Below are positions 27,480-39,365 of a stretch of 64,000 nt of DNA, piece by piece (position 1 is the stretch's first letter; each line of letters starts with the position of its first letter). The notes under the pieces are model-generated. The model ran no database searches and was not told the DNA's origin. It saw only the letters and a program-made list of their open reading frames with translations. Position numbers and translations under genes: made by a program. The DNA comes from Monosiga brevicollis MX1 (Eukaryota > Opisthokonta > Choanoflagellata > Craspedida > Salpingoecidae): contig NW_001865052.1 in the NCBI RefSeq assembly GCF_000002865.3, positions 920,271 to 984,270 of the forward strand, in the 5' to 3' direction.

Positions 27480-28995
27480 TCAAGGAAACCACTTGTTGAG
27501 CATCTCCATGGTGACAAAGCAAATGACGCCGCGCGGCCCAAGCCGGCCCCAATTGGGTAAGAACCCCTTGTATAAACTGAGAATGCCTTCATTGCGCACC
27601 GATTTGACAAAGCAATCGACCATTCCCGAGTACAAGAGGCCATGGCCGTTGGCGCCAACGGGCTGCCCCATGACCCGGGACTTGACCACGTCCAATGGAG
27701 ACGTGGTCAGAGCACAGAGCAAGCCCGAGGCCAGGGAAGAAATCAAGACGCCAGAAACGGTCCCAGGCACAATGAGCTCGTGCTTGATCAGTTGCTGCTT
27801 GACCTGCACAGGGGCGCCAGCGTTGTGGGTGAGAGTTGCATCCGGGTACTGGCGCAAAAGGTTTTTGAAAACTGGCTGCTGTGCGCACACGGGCAAGCTG
27901 GCACGAATCTTGCCTCGTCATAGGAGGAGAGCTCAACGGCGGCCAAGACTGTAGCTCGGCCCATGGTGGGCCCAGCGCCATTCCACAAACGTAAAAACCC
28001 CTCCTCCTTGACAATGGATCTGACAAGAGCAAAGACCAAGCGTGGCCATGGATCAATAATGCTGGTGGCAGAGAAGAGAGCTCATGCCCTCGAACCAAAA
28101 AACGGGCACAAGGAAGTGACATACTTGAAGCAGTGGGTCATGCCGTGGTAGCGTGCTGGTTGGTCGCGCATGCCATCGACTTGTAAGCGAACCTAGGAGC
28201 GGAACAAAGACTGAGGGTAGATCAAGCGCGGCCAGGAAAAGGATGTACTGGATCTCACCTTGATCAAGTCTGTGGGGGTGGCCAAAAACGCAGCCAACGC
28301 GCCCGAGGTACCTCCGGCCGCAAATTTGGTCAAAAAAGGAATCTCACTCTTGGGAGTGGTTTCCGTGACCCCCATTAGGTTGCGGATCGGCGCGTACAAT
28401 CCATATCTAGGAGCCGCCAACATGAAGAGATGCCATTCAGGCATATTCGGGGAGTCTAGATGATGTCTATCCAAAAGAACAACGAGGGCAGCCGATGGTA
28501 TCTTCGAGACTGGAAAGCTGGCGTGCAGACTTACCGCAAACCGCCATAAAATGTCTACTCGCACAGCGGAGCGTAGCCATTGAGAACACTTGGAGTGAGC
28601 GGGAAACCAAGGCGGGCGGCTCCCAACGGCATGAGAGGGGGATCGTACCTGGCGTACAAGCGCTGGGGGGAGCCCTTTCCACAGAGCGCCAATGCCTTCT
28701 TTTTGGGCCGTCTTTAGGCCTGCATCGAGCAGGCCATTGAACTGTCGAGTGCCATCGGCTCCCTGCATCTGCATCCGCACCTTGACTACGTCAATGGGCA
28801 TGGTGGCTGAACACACAAGACCGCGATCGCCAACAACCGCCAAGCCCCGGTGATGAGTGTGACCCAAAGACAAGCAGCAAGCGAACCGATTCCTATAGCC
28901 AGCCACCGAGGCTGCCACATTGCCTCACCCAGCTCGGCCAGACATGATGCCACGGCTCCAAATGCCAGGCCCTTGACCGGGCTCTTGGCCTCCAT
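27480..28995 (-). CDS. Mitochondrial carrier (SLC25 family, UCP/DIC/OGC-like)
   Basis: Seven exons on the minus strand: 28995-28929, 28806-28649, 28554-28535, 28406-28259, 28192-28125, 28019-27914, 27803-27480; 296 residues, normal for the family. Three repeats each carry the carrier signature P-x-[DE]-x-x-[KR]: MPIDVVKVRMQMQG, TPTDLIKVRLQVDG and SPLDVVKSRVMGQP. Typical EG motifs follow (EGIGALWKGL, EEGFLRLWNG, NEGILSLYKGF). It exchanges metabolites across the inner mitochondrial membrane. ALVRQTFYGGLRYGLY and WGRLGPRGVICFV place it nearest uncoupling-protein, dicarboxylate and oxoglutarate carriers, but the substrate cannot be named. Exon 3 is only 20 nt. The donor at 27913 is GC (gag|gcaaga). 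Confidence 0.92.
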
Positions 28996-29439
28996 GTTAA
29001 ACGAGTCTGACGAACCCTCTCACCGCCACCCCGATCGACCCCTTGCCAACGTTCCCGCTAGTAGTAGTAGTAGGAGGAGGAGGAGGAGGAAGAGAGGGGA
29101 GGAGGAGAAGAAGAAGAGGAAGAGGAGGAGGAAGAGTAGGAGGAAGAGTAGGAGGAAGAGTAGGAAGAAGAGGAGGAGGAGGAGAAGGAGGAGAAGAAGG
29201 AGGAGAGGAGGCGAAGACGAAGGAGGAGAAGGAGGAAGAGGAAGAGGAGGAGGAGAAGGAGGAAGAAGAGGAGGAAGCAGTAGTAGCAGCAGCTCGCGTC
29301 TACCCCGTGTTCTCCAGTAGCCAGGGATCAAAGATCAGAGCGATGAGATTTTGTGTTTTGATTTGTGTTGTGTTTTCCGCATCCAAAGCTTTCAAGAGCT
29401 GATCCTCTCTCATCTCTCTCCATGCCTTTGCTATGTATG

Positions 29440-29480
<41 letters not shown>

Positions 29481-29610
29481 ATCTCTCTCTCTCATCCTTT
29501 TCACATGTGGTAATTTTATAAGTTTACTGTGTCTTTCGTTCTCATTTATCCCATTGATCGTCACTCTCGTTTTTTCCAACGTGTGTGCAAAGGAGAGAGA
29601 GAGAGAGAGA

Positions 29611-29649
<39 letters not shown>

Positions 29650-29687
29650 TTCGGACGGCGGCGGTTCAGAGGGTTGAGGAGGAGATC
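28996..29687. other. Divergent intergenic region with purine and CT/GA tracts
   Basis: Between the carrier (-) and the small membrane-protein gene (+). Holds a 230-nt GGA/GAA purine tract (about 29065-29290), a (CT)n tract (29442-29478) and a (GA)(GT)(GA) block (29593-29650). Peptides of Arg, Glu or Leu repeats across it are low-complexity artefacts. Confidence 0.75.
29502..29517. promoter_or_regulatory. CACATGTGGTAATTTT motif beside CT tract
   Basis: Lies 186 nt upstream of the ATG at 29688 and directly after a (CT)n tract. It matches the motifs at 16276-16290 and 35547-35560 over the ATTACCACATGT core (reverse complement). Promoter role inferred from position only. Confidence 0.4.
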
Positions 29688-29952
29688 ATGCGGGGTCCGG
29701 TGATGGTGTTGGGCGCCCTGCTCGGTGGACTGGTGGGCTTGAAGTTGGCAGAAGACTACCGCGTCTCGGCTTTGGTACGTGTGCCGACTCACCGCATGGG
29801 TCATTTAAGCAAGTCCTGACGTCGGCGCCTGCGACCCTCAGACCCAGCTGCAGACTCAGCTCGAGGCGGAGATCGACGCGCTCAACGTCAAGCTCGGCCG
29901 TCCTCCCAAGTATACGCAGCCACAGGCGCTGGAAGCTTCTCGCGAAGAGTAG
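29688..29952 (+). CDS. Small single-span membrane protein, unknown
   Basis: Two exons (29688-29774, 29842-29952) give 65 residues. The N-terminus is hydrophobic with a Gly-rich span (VMVLGALLGGLVGLKLA), followed by an amphipathic, heptad-like stretch (LTQLQTQLEAEIDALNVKLG) and a polar tail ending REE. The stop lies only 52 bp before the next ATG (30005). The size and Gly-zipper span resemble small inner-membrane organising or assembly subunits, but I do not recognise the family. The single intron keeps frame (phase 0, gtacgt/cag). A transcript feature of the downstream gene is the alternative. Confidence 0.5.
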
Positions 29953-30004
29953 CTGCGCGCGTCCGAAGCGGGTGGTAAAGGCGTCTCGAAACTCATCCAC
30001 AGCC

Positions 30005-33000
30005 ATGGAAGAACGCCTGAACCACTGCCTGCGCTTGCGGGAGCAGCTCACACGTACGTCTTTCAACCCGCTACCCATCCTGTTCTTTCTTGGTCCAGCC
30101 CGTACACTTCCTCCTCACGGGTTTGCCAACGTGTCAACCCACGGCACCCGATCATCACGCGTGGCGGGCTTTGCCACTTGAATGTGATCAGGTTCCGCCA
30201 GTAGTGAGGTTCGGCCCTCGCCAAATTGTTTCCGAGGCTTCCTGTATTAATATACCGGTCACATGAGAGTCATTCTTGACAACGATTTCTTGCCTGCCGC
30301 TCCCCTGACCTTGTTCACCTGTTATCTGAACGCTGGTCCCCAGGCTGGTCATAGTGTTGCCGATACCTTTCGCCACCTCAGCGCTACCATTATTATGCAG
30401 AGCCCTGCTCTAGCTCTGAAAAACGATTTGGTTGGTCCCTCTACTCAAGACGGGTGCCACCCCTATCCTTTTGCCGAAAAAAAATTCACACTCGCCGCCT
30501 TTGCACAGCACACACAACTTTGGAGACTCGGCATTTACCGCGTCTTGCAGCCCTACCGCTCACGACTCGAGACACTGCGCGTCAGCAAGGCTGGCCGTGC
30601 CCGTCAAGACAGCCTTGCCAGCACACATTTTTCCGACAGCGACCTCTATCAACGTCTTCTGGATGTGGCAACGGGTGTCCTCATCCGGTTCGCTACATCG
30701 TCTTACCCTGGCATTGTTGGGCGTGCCTTCTACTTGGCTTTTCGCCATTACCAAGATCTCTTACAGAGTGCCTGTTGCCACACACATACCTAACATACAA
30801 ACACAGGATTGTTCGCCACCTGCGCGTCACATTTATCGACGGCACAGCCCAGCTTTTGGCCACTGGCCTCGATCCCTCTGTACCAACACCAGGTTTGCCC
30901 CGCCAGTCGGCTACACTCGACCAGAGGCTGCTCGCGCTTGAGCCTTGCCCCGGTTGTACCAAACATCCCACCCAATCGTATCCCCATCTCATTTCTCTTT
31001 TGCCATCTCCCCTCCCCTTGCACAGATGAGAAACATGCTGCACGTCTCATTGCCTTTCAACTCCTCATTCATCTCGGGGATACGGCTCGATACCACGAAG
31101 CCCTCGGCCATGCTCCAGCGGTAGGCTCTCACCCTCTCCTTCTCCGCTCCTTCAAGCACAACAAGCTAAATGCTGTCAACCTTTCCTGCAGACAACCTCC
31201 ATCTGCAGCTACTACTTTGAGGCCATCCGACTACAGCCATCAAACGGCCACCCTTTCAATCAACTCGCCGTCGTCTTTATTGGGCGCAACGACCGAACTA
31301 CCGCTGTCTTCTGCTATATGCGCAGCATGCTGACTGCCGAGCCCTTTTCGACCGTGCGTGAAAACTTTCACCGCCTTGCCAACAACATCCAGGTTTGTCC
31401 TTTCCGTTTTCCGAAACAACAGCCTCAAGGCTTTTTTTTTCCTTCCTTTTGTTGGATCTCCCCTCCTTCTCTCTTACCGCATGGTGCTGTGCTGAATGAC
31501 GCAGAATCAGGTGACGGGTTGTCTGGACGAACAGGGCGAATGGGCGACGCGACCACACAAGCTCATGACTGCTTTGGCTGTACTTATGGCTGCTCTCCAT
31601 CATCACCTTGGTCAGCAATGTGCAATGTTGCGCAGCCTCGGGCTCTCCCTCAGAAACTGGGCGACGGTCGCTGGCTTTTATGTTTGTTCTTGCGTATTTG
31701 TATTTTCTTTTTTGTTCTTCTCCGTAGATCGTGAGCAAGGCGCCGTCCATCAGCTGCAACAGGCCGTGCTTGATCCAGTCCCATGGTTCACGCTTCTTCA
31801 GCGCCCCGGTATGCTTTTGCTGTACGTGGGCCATACGACACCTTGCACGCTTGACTCACATGCTTGTTTTGCTTTCAACTGCTTGGCAAACAGCTCCCAC
31901 CGACGTGTCGGATTTTGTCGTCTCGCCTGCCCACGGCCTGGTGGTTGCGGTGCTCTTTGCCGCACACCAATCAATGTTAGAATCCTCCAATCTTACTCCC
32001 GAGTTGGCCGCGACTCTGTACTTGGAAGCCCTTCATCTCCTGGTGAGGTGCACTGCACCCCATCGCATCGCATCGCATCGCATCGCATATGTCGACCCTT
32101 GCACCTACGCTTTGTCGCTGGTCACCGTGCAAGCTGTGGCCCTGTCGCGTCCTGACCTGGGGGGGCATGGTCCCATCCTTGGTTGGTTTGTTAGCTAGTG
32201 ATTGGAGCTGATTGGCTGCGGGAAGCCCAGGCTGCTGAGAGTCCTCATGTTTTGCAGGGTTTAAAGGTAAGCTTGCTGTTTCCTTTGGGTCCTGGTCGTT
32301 GTTGTTGGTGTCTCGATGGAGATGGTATGAACTGACCGCATCTTTGACAACGACAGCTGCTTTTGGATTGGCTTTGTTGTCATGCCAATGAAATGTACGC
32401 CTTGGCACCACAGCATCGGTATGTTTTGCATGTTGCCCTCGTCCATCTTTCATGGTGCGGCAGATGTACGTGTGCGTGGGTTGATGTGTTTTGCCTTGCG
32501 CTTGCTTGGGCCGCGCGTAGGTGCTTTGAAGCATTGACGGCATTTGCAGCCGCCTTTGAGCGCAGCCTCGCAACACAGGATCTCACTTATGGTCCTTCTA
32601 TGCAGCATCAGGCTGGTATCCTGGACTCATCAGTGTCATGGCCACGCTGGCATTGTGACTTACTGTGACCTTGCACATTCTGGATAGATGTATTTGCCCG
32701 AAGACGAGGCTCTGCGCGGTTTCTTACCGCTCGTAGACACCTTTGTCGCGGACCACGAAGAGGTACGTTTTCGCCCTTGAGCTTTGACCTTTACCTGTCA
32801 CCCATCTCACCTCGTGCGGCTTCACCTACGCTGTGCACCGTCCCCAGACATGGCCCCAGCACTTGGCGAGTCGCGAGCGGTTGCGAGTCATTGGATCGCG
32901 TTTGGCCTGGCTGTCGCAAAATCTAGTCGTTCCCGACCATGATGGTATGCTGTTATCCGCGCCGGCATCGGTCGTCGGTCTAGCAGCGTGCTCAATACTT

Positions 33001-33361
33001 GGGTCATTCACAAACGATAGGGAAAGCTCGGCTTTTTGTGTTTGCTGCCCGTGAGGTCGCGCCTGCCAACACCTTTACTGTCGCGGCCTCGACACAGCCT
33101 GAGACGGTTTCGCATGGGATGGACTTGGACGAGCCCGAGCCGGCAGGTGCGAGGTCGACGCACGGTCCAGCAGATGCAAGCACCGCCTATTCTGCCCTGT
33201 CCGCCTCGTCGGATGATGTCATTAATGCCGTCCTGGGACTTGAGGCGCAGGCCAGCTGGACTGGGCTCGGTACCAACCCTGCGGCGCCCTGGATAGCTGG
33301 GGCATATGAGGATGGCCCACCAACCAACCCTGATGGGCGACTGCCCTTATGGAGTTTGTAG
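30005..33361 (+). CDS. SMG7/EST1-like nonsense-mediated decay protein
   Basis: Sixteen exons, one frame, 590 residues: 30005-30053, 30192-30208, 30344-30430, 30509-30674, 30767-30892, 31026-31120, 31192-31392, 31505-31610, 31728-31808, 31894-32042, 32258-32266, 32357-32418, 32521-32632, 32688-32762, 32848-32944, 33021-33361. Diagnostic EST1-domain blocks: ALALKNDL then LWRLGIYRVLQPYRSRL (14-3-3-like region), QLLIHLGDTARYHEA, SYYFEAIRLQPSNGHPFNQL with AVFCYMRSM and PFSTVRENF, and MYLPEDEALRGFLPL. SMG5/6/7 bind phosphorylated UPF1 and recruit decay enzymes. There is no PIN domain after the helical hairpins and the tail is short, so it fits SMG7/EBS1 rather than SMG6. Exons of 17 and 9 nt are the least certain; without the 9-nt exon the frame still holds. 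Confidence 0.82.
32067..32089. repeat. (ATCGC)n pentanucleotide repeat in an intron
   Basis: Four to five copies of catcg inside the intron 32043-32257 of the SMG7-like gene. Confidence 0.85.
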
Positions 33362-33546
33362 ACACGGCCTGATTCTGTGATGGGAGTAAATCAGGGCGCG
33401 TTTGGCAGCTCCTTTGAGTTTGAAATTAACATCCCTTGAACTCTTTCAACTGCGAGTGACACGCCGACCCCCCTGAACTCGCATATCGACTCTCTTTTTG
33501 CCATAATTTTCCTTGAATTTAGACATATTTTTCACTGATTTTCTCT

Positions 33547-33579
<33 letters not shown>

Positions 33580-35240
33580 CCGGTGGTTGATTCGACGTTC
33601 GCCGCTGCTGCTCGCCAGCTCTGGTACTCGACGCGCGCGCGCATGTACGCTGGCCATTTGGGTGCCATCACGCACAAAGGCATCACGTTGGTGGCCCAAC
33701 GATGACGAGAGCACACGACTTGACATCACATTGGAAGTCTCAAATGCCAACCGAAACGGTGCAACAATCAACCGCACAACGAACATACAATATCTTGAAA
33801 GCAGGTTTGAATTGTAGCTACAAGGAGCTTGTAGGACACCCCAGACGTTGTCTGGATGCTGTAACTCTTAAAGAAAGAGGCGAAAGGACGCAAAGTGTTG
33901 CAGGTACAGACCAGCCAGGGACAACACGGTGAACACCAGCACTACCAAAGCCGTCGTATCACAAAATCTGGTACCAACAGGAAACAGGAAACAGGAAACA
34001 GCACAGGTATTGCCAACTCTGACCAGAACATCACCCATCTGAAACCAGGCGATTTGGACGGTGCACACACATCAGTGTCAGTGTGGTGTCATGTTTCTCC
34101 AGGAAAGATGATTCAGATGGTGGGTGATGAGAATCACCGTTTTTTTTTGTTTTTTTTAAAAAATTAAAAGGGTAGTCACAGCGCGGCACGGCCTGCAACT
34201 CTAGCCCGGGCTATGATCCAGAGCATGCGGGTCATGCGGAGTCAAACATCAATCCGCGTCTGCCAAACGGTCGGAGAAGTGGGCTGCGGTGACGGGCCGA
34301 TGGCCACGACCTGCTCAACACCCCAAGAGGTCGCTTCATCAGGCGCTGTCCTGGGCACCGACACTTTACTCGAGCCCTCGTACAAAACCAAGCGTAAAGC
34401 ATGCCGGGTCCTGACGGGGCTCACAGGGGAGCAAAGGCGGAAAGCACAGGACGCTGCGCGGACGAAAAATTGACACTCAGGGTGGGCGGTCGCGGGCCAA
34501 GCCTCGTGACGGCAGCCAGCAACTTCTCTGGATGCTACTCCATGGACACGCGCATGCCAACGGGGCCACAGCAAAGATGGACAAGAGGCATATGAACAGT
34601 GCCTGCCTGACCCATCCCCATAGCTGACACAGAGGTCGAGACGGCGGGGACTAGCGGATCAGGTGCTGCGACTGGGAACACAATCGCACTCCATTCTATG
34701 CGCCCAAACAGCGGCCACCAGATGCACGTGAGCAAGAGCAGAGAGATCTGTCGGGTTGAATTTTTTTTTCGTATCAACCAGAGACGGACGACACAAGCGG
34801 AAACTCGGAATCCAGCCGTGCAGACCGCGACGGGCGCAAGACTCACTTCGAAGGAAAAAAAAGATTTTTATTTGCGGTAGAAATCAAGGAGCGATTGAAA
34901 TTCGAAGAACGATGCATAGCACGCGAAGAAGGTACAGTCGCCTTTTAAAGCAGACTTGACCCAAGATTCGTAGCGACGAAAGCCCGCCAACACCAATGAA
35001 GGCGTGACGGCCGAAACCGCACCCATAGGGCACGGGGAGTTGTATAGCCACTCCATGGCTGTGCTTCACAGTCGAGTCGGGCAGACACTATGAAACTGCC
35101 ACCCACCACTTGCTTCCCTCTACTTATACTCGATCCCCCATATGTGTGTGTGCGTGCGTGTGTGCCAAACGCACAAGGTGGTTGAGAGGGGTCACGCCCA
35201 CCTGATCCACACACACCTGAACTGCTTTGAAAGCGCAAGG

Positions 35241-35290
35241 NNNNNNNNNNNNNNNNNNNNNNNNNNNNNNNNNNNNNNNNNNNNNNNNNN
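35241..35290. other. Assembly gap (50 N)
   Basis: Fifty N at the edge of a long GA microsatellite; the true gap length is unknown. Confidence 0.99.
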
Positions 35291-35542
<252 letters not shown>

Positions 35543-35546
35543 AAAA

Positions 35547-35560
35547 AATTACCACATGTA
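35547..35560. promoter_or_regulatory. ATTACCACATGTA motif beside GA tract
   Basis: AATTACCACATGTA sits 7 nt past the GA tract and 114 nt upstream of the ATG at 35674. It shares its core with 16276-16290 and the reverse complement of 29502-29517. Confidence 0.4.
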
Positions 35561-35673
35561 GCAACAGAAACAGAGACGCTTCTTTTGCGTATTTGTGCTG
35601 ACAATTTTTATTTCTATCTACATCGGATGTATTTTGGTTGGGTGTTGGTCGTCTATATTTGGACAAGAAGACG

Positions 35674-37684
35674 ATGGCATCCCCACTGGTTCTGATCACT
35701 GGAGCCAGCTCTGGTACGAACGGACTGAACGAGCCACAACGGATGAGCGAGGGCAGGCAGAGGAGCGCACCCCACGGACGCGCTCCTCTGTCCTGCGATG
35801 CGATACAATGCGATGAGTGAAACGAAACAAAAGCTCAAGAGATGGGCTGGGGCATCAAGAGGAGAAGAGGATACCTACCATGAGCTTAAGGAGGCGACAT
35901 CGGGTCATACGCGGTCAGGGTCAGAGGGCGGCAAAGTGGTCAATGATGCTGATGAGCACAAATTAAAGCTCCTCGATGGCTGGATGGGTCGCGCTGATTA
36001 TGATGCGTTTCAATCTTGTTGTTTGCCTGTCAGATCATCTATCTGGGGTTGGCAGAAAGCGAGAGGCCTTCGCCACGCCCTGACCTCATTCTCATTGCGT
36101 TCCTTTCCAAACGTGTAGGTATTGGCCGGGAGGCGGCCACATTGCTGAGCCTGCCGGCATACAAGAGCTGTCGCCTTGTCTTGGCGTGCCGGGATGTCGA
36201 CAAGGTACGGGCGAGTTTGTGACTGTTACATCCGCAAGCTGGTCTGTCATATCTCATCCGAGTGACCATCCTGAAGGCCCAAGAGACGGCTCGGCATGTT
36301 CGAAGCACTGCCGCGGAAGCGGGCGGCCCCGAGCCGAGTATCACCATCCTGCAGCTTGATCTGGCCTCGCTAGCCTCCGTCCAGCAGTGCTACCGCGATT
36401 TTATCGCCCACTTTGGCCCTTCAGCCTCTCTCGATGTTCTCGTGCTCAATGCCGGTTCGACACTCGCTCTGGGCGTGAATGCATTCTCGTCGTAGTGCCA
36501 GGAACATCATCAGCTCAGTTCTTGCCTTCTTGCTTGGGATAGGGCGAGCCCATTTCGAGAGTCGTGTGGCACAGCTCACTGCAGATGGCTTTGAAGTAAC
36601 GCTTCAGACCAACTTCCTTGGGCACGTGCTCCTGACCGAGCTCCTTCTACCACACTTACGCCGCGCTGCGCAGCCACGACTCGTGTTCCTGTCCTCGAGC
36701 CTGCACGACCCGGACAGTCGCAGCCGCTCTTCAGATGGTCGGTACACGCTGGTGTCGCACATGAACCTCTCCGTTCTCACATGGGCTGACCTTGCTCGAG
36801 CACATGGCACTCATCTCGTTGCATGTGCTTAGTTCCCACGGTGGCCACATCATCATATCGATCTGGGATTCAAAACACAAAGCCTCCACCTGACGTGGAT
36901 CTAGCTACTCTTTTCAGCATCCAAGACAAAAGCCCGCTTAGTGGCCGGTACGCGACTCTTTTCGCCGCTTCTCATGCGTGCCCCGGGTGGCTTTGTCTGT
37001 GGCTGACATGACATGTGCATCCACTTGATGACCTGATGCGCCGGAATGGGTACGTAGATGGATCTACCAGACCAGCAAGCTGGCAGGCATGCTGTATCTC
37101 TATGCCTTACAACGGCGAGAAGCCGGACAGAGCCCGCTGCGTTGCTGCGCCATCTCGCCAGGTTGGCTTCCAGTTTTGGTTTTCTTCTGGTCTGGCGTCT
37201 GCTCATCAATCAGAACCCTGGAACCGCTCGCGGCTCTCACTCTTCTTGTGCCTGCCGAGTTCAGGTTTTATACCACAGACAAATCTATTTCGCAATAGCT
37301 CCGCTCTGGTACGCTGTTGCTTACGCGTCTGTCTCGACTGCCTCCTCAAGCCTTTTCGTCAGGTACGACCCGAGCCAATTCTGTTTGACCCCACCATTTC
37401 GCACTGCCTCACATTCAGCCCTTGTGCAGGTCACGCGCACGGTGCACGAAGGGGGCGTCATTATCGCCCGAGTTTGCACAGATGATGCCCTGCCCCTGGG
37501 CCGTGAGCCTTCTCATGATATGGAAGCTGAGTTGGGCTGCGCACCCACTCAAGGTGCTGGCTATTTCGTACTCAACAATGCAAGTCAAGTGGAGGCGGTG
37601 TGGTCCTCTGATCGCTCTTATCACGCCGCGCTGGCGGAGGAGCTGTACACTGCTGCCCTTGCTCGCTGTGCCCCCTATCTCTGA
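35674..37684 (+). CDS. Short-chain dehydrogenase/reductase (retinol dehydrogenase/WWOX-like)
   Basis: Eight exons: 35674-35713, 36119-36204, 36277-36454, 36543-36737, 36833-36947, 37058-37161, 37265-37362, 37430-37684; 356 residues. Classical SDR motifs appear in order: cofactor motif TGASSGIG (split by intron 1), LVLACRDVDK, LDLASLASVQQC, LDVLVLNAG (NAG), NFLGHVLLTELLLP (Asn of the tetrad), FLSSSLHDP (catalytic Ser region), YQTSKLAGMLYLYALQ (YxxxK), CAISPGFIPQTNLFR (PG motif). LACRD after the second strand suggests NADP(H) preference. Subfamily resembles retinol dehydrogenases and WWOX; the substrate is unknown. The C-terminal 85 residues are an unrecognised extension. The donor after 36737 (gtcggt) is weak, so the join there is less sure. 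Confidence 0.9.
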
Positions 37685-38099
37685 GCCGGCTGCGCCATTT
37701 GTGATGTGTGTCTGTGTTTCTTGAACCCATAATCCATGCCGTCGTTGTCAAGTGTCTATAGCCTTTGCGGGGGAAAAAAAAAAAAAAAAGCCGCTGATCT
37801 GTTTACAGTGGTGTAAATGACGCAATTAGTGGTGGTGGTCCAGAAGGGGCGCAGCCCGCCAGGCCTCATGCTCGATCAAGCGGACAAGTGTCGGCTTTGT
37901 GTTGCAATGTTCATTCATTCGATCGACGCACATGATTTCGTTTAGCAATCTTTTAACATGTCGGAGCAAAAAGGAGGCAAAAATGAATGTCGCGCGCAGC
38001 GCGGCATAAAAGTCAGAGATCAGGTGCTTTCGTGGTTAGGGCCAGCTTCACCACAGATGTGTGTGTGTCTGTGTGTACAATACACGGTGGCCGAGAGTT
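37685..38099. other. Convergent intergenic region
   Basis: 3' flanks of the dehydrogenase (+) and the CCDC177-like gene (-). An A-run lies at 37774-37789. Nothing else recognised. Confidence 0.55.
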
Positions 38100-39365
38100 T
38101 CAAATGTGAGACAGATCGACCTCAGCCATGAGCTGTTCGAGCCAAACATCATGCTCTCGGGTGGCTACGGCTGCTGCATGGGCTTGACGGGTGACGCGTC
38201 GTTCGTGGCGATGAGTCGGCATGGCTCCACTACGTGCTGCCACATCCAAGTTGAGGCGGTGCAGCTTCTCATTCAGCGCACGGCGCAAATCCACGCGACG
38301 CCGCCGCTGCTCCCGCTCAACGGCATTGACGAGCTGAGACAAAGACAGGGGCACAGTCATGGGCGGAAGGACAAGCGACGGTCAGCCATAGGCATATGTC
38401 CAGGAGAAGCGCCGTACACGGCATACGCACCACGCGGCGACGATGTTCTGCGTCATTGAGCTCTCGCTGGGCTTGGCACCGCGCCACTTGATCCTGGCGG
38501 CGATAAGCGGGACTGACGGGGATGTGTCGCAGTTTTCCTGAGGCAGGCAGGGGCCCGACTGCCAGCGCGGTACTCGGAAGATGGTATACAATGGGAATTT
38601 GAAGTCCAGCCTGGGGGTCGCGAAGAGGCCCTCGGTGGTCAGTCGTCGGTGGCAGGTTGGAAGATTGCTTCGGACCGCGAGTTGTCTCGCGCACGAGCTT
38701 CTTCCGTTCGCGACGCGCCAGGCTGAGGAGGTCCTGGCGCCGGCGGTCATGGGCCTACCGTCGCAAGGTGGGACAGCAAGATGAAGTCGAGCAGAGGCAT
38801 CAGGCGTGTGAACGACCTGCGGGGTCAGGTGCTTGGGCGTTAAAAACGGCTTGGAAAAGCAAAAATCCCAAGCGTACCAGCCAGGCAGTGTAGGCTTTGG
38901 CCAAGGTCATGCCGTCCCGTTGAAAATCGGTGACGTTGCGAGGTAAGAGTTCTCGTGGCGTGACACCCACATTGAAGCAGGCTCGCACGGATCTAACAGG
39001 TTGAGCACGCGTGCCCATGAGTGCAGCATGGTTGCCAGAGCCGTGAGCAGCAGCCGCCTTTTTTTTTTTTCGTCAGAGGCACTGTTGATGTGGATGGCGT
39101 AGGCAAGGGGTGGGCTTTGTATCGCGTTAGTCTGCATGGGGCTCATCGGCGACCTTCAAACCCCGGCGGTACCCCCACCCGTTGCCAGCATAACAACAAC
39201 GCAGCGATGGTGCACCGACCGTGGTGAGTTGAGCACAAACTCGGCATGTTGGTGCCGCGGCTCATCAAAATTCTCCAGGTTAATTGAGTGCACCTCTGCC
39301 CGATCGCTCCGAGACGGCTGCTCCTCCAGAACATCCACCCACTGCTCTCGAGCCCGGCTTGCCAT
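38100..39365 (-). CDS. CCDC177-like protein
   Basis: Exons on the minus strand: 39365-39220, 38992-38878, 38754-38431, 38333-38100; 272 residues. The N-terminal half has the pattern INLENFDEPRHQHAEFVLNS followed by SPRSVRACFNVGVTPRELL and MTLAKAYTAWLAHDRRRQD. As I remember it, human CCDC177 has a matching region (LDLYNFD, then VLTSPRSLEAC..VKPVELL, then a GLYEAYE helix rich in Arg/Glu). The rest is Arg/Glu-rich and helical (QAQRELNDAEHRRR, AVEREQRRRRVDLRRALNEK), consistent with coiled coil. The human protein is much longer and its function is poorly known. The first Met used here (39365) follows a poorly conserved leader, so an upstream exon is possible. Identity rests on memory of one family. 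Confidence 0.6.

Noticed and set aside
29020-29331. Leu/Pro/Ser-rich protein on the minus strand
   Set aside because: Translation of the GGA/GAA purine tract; the frame holds only because of the triplet repeat.
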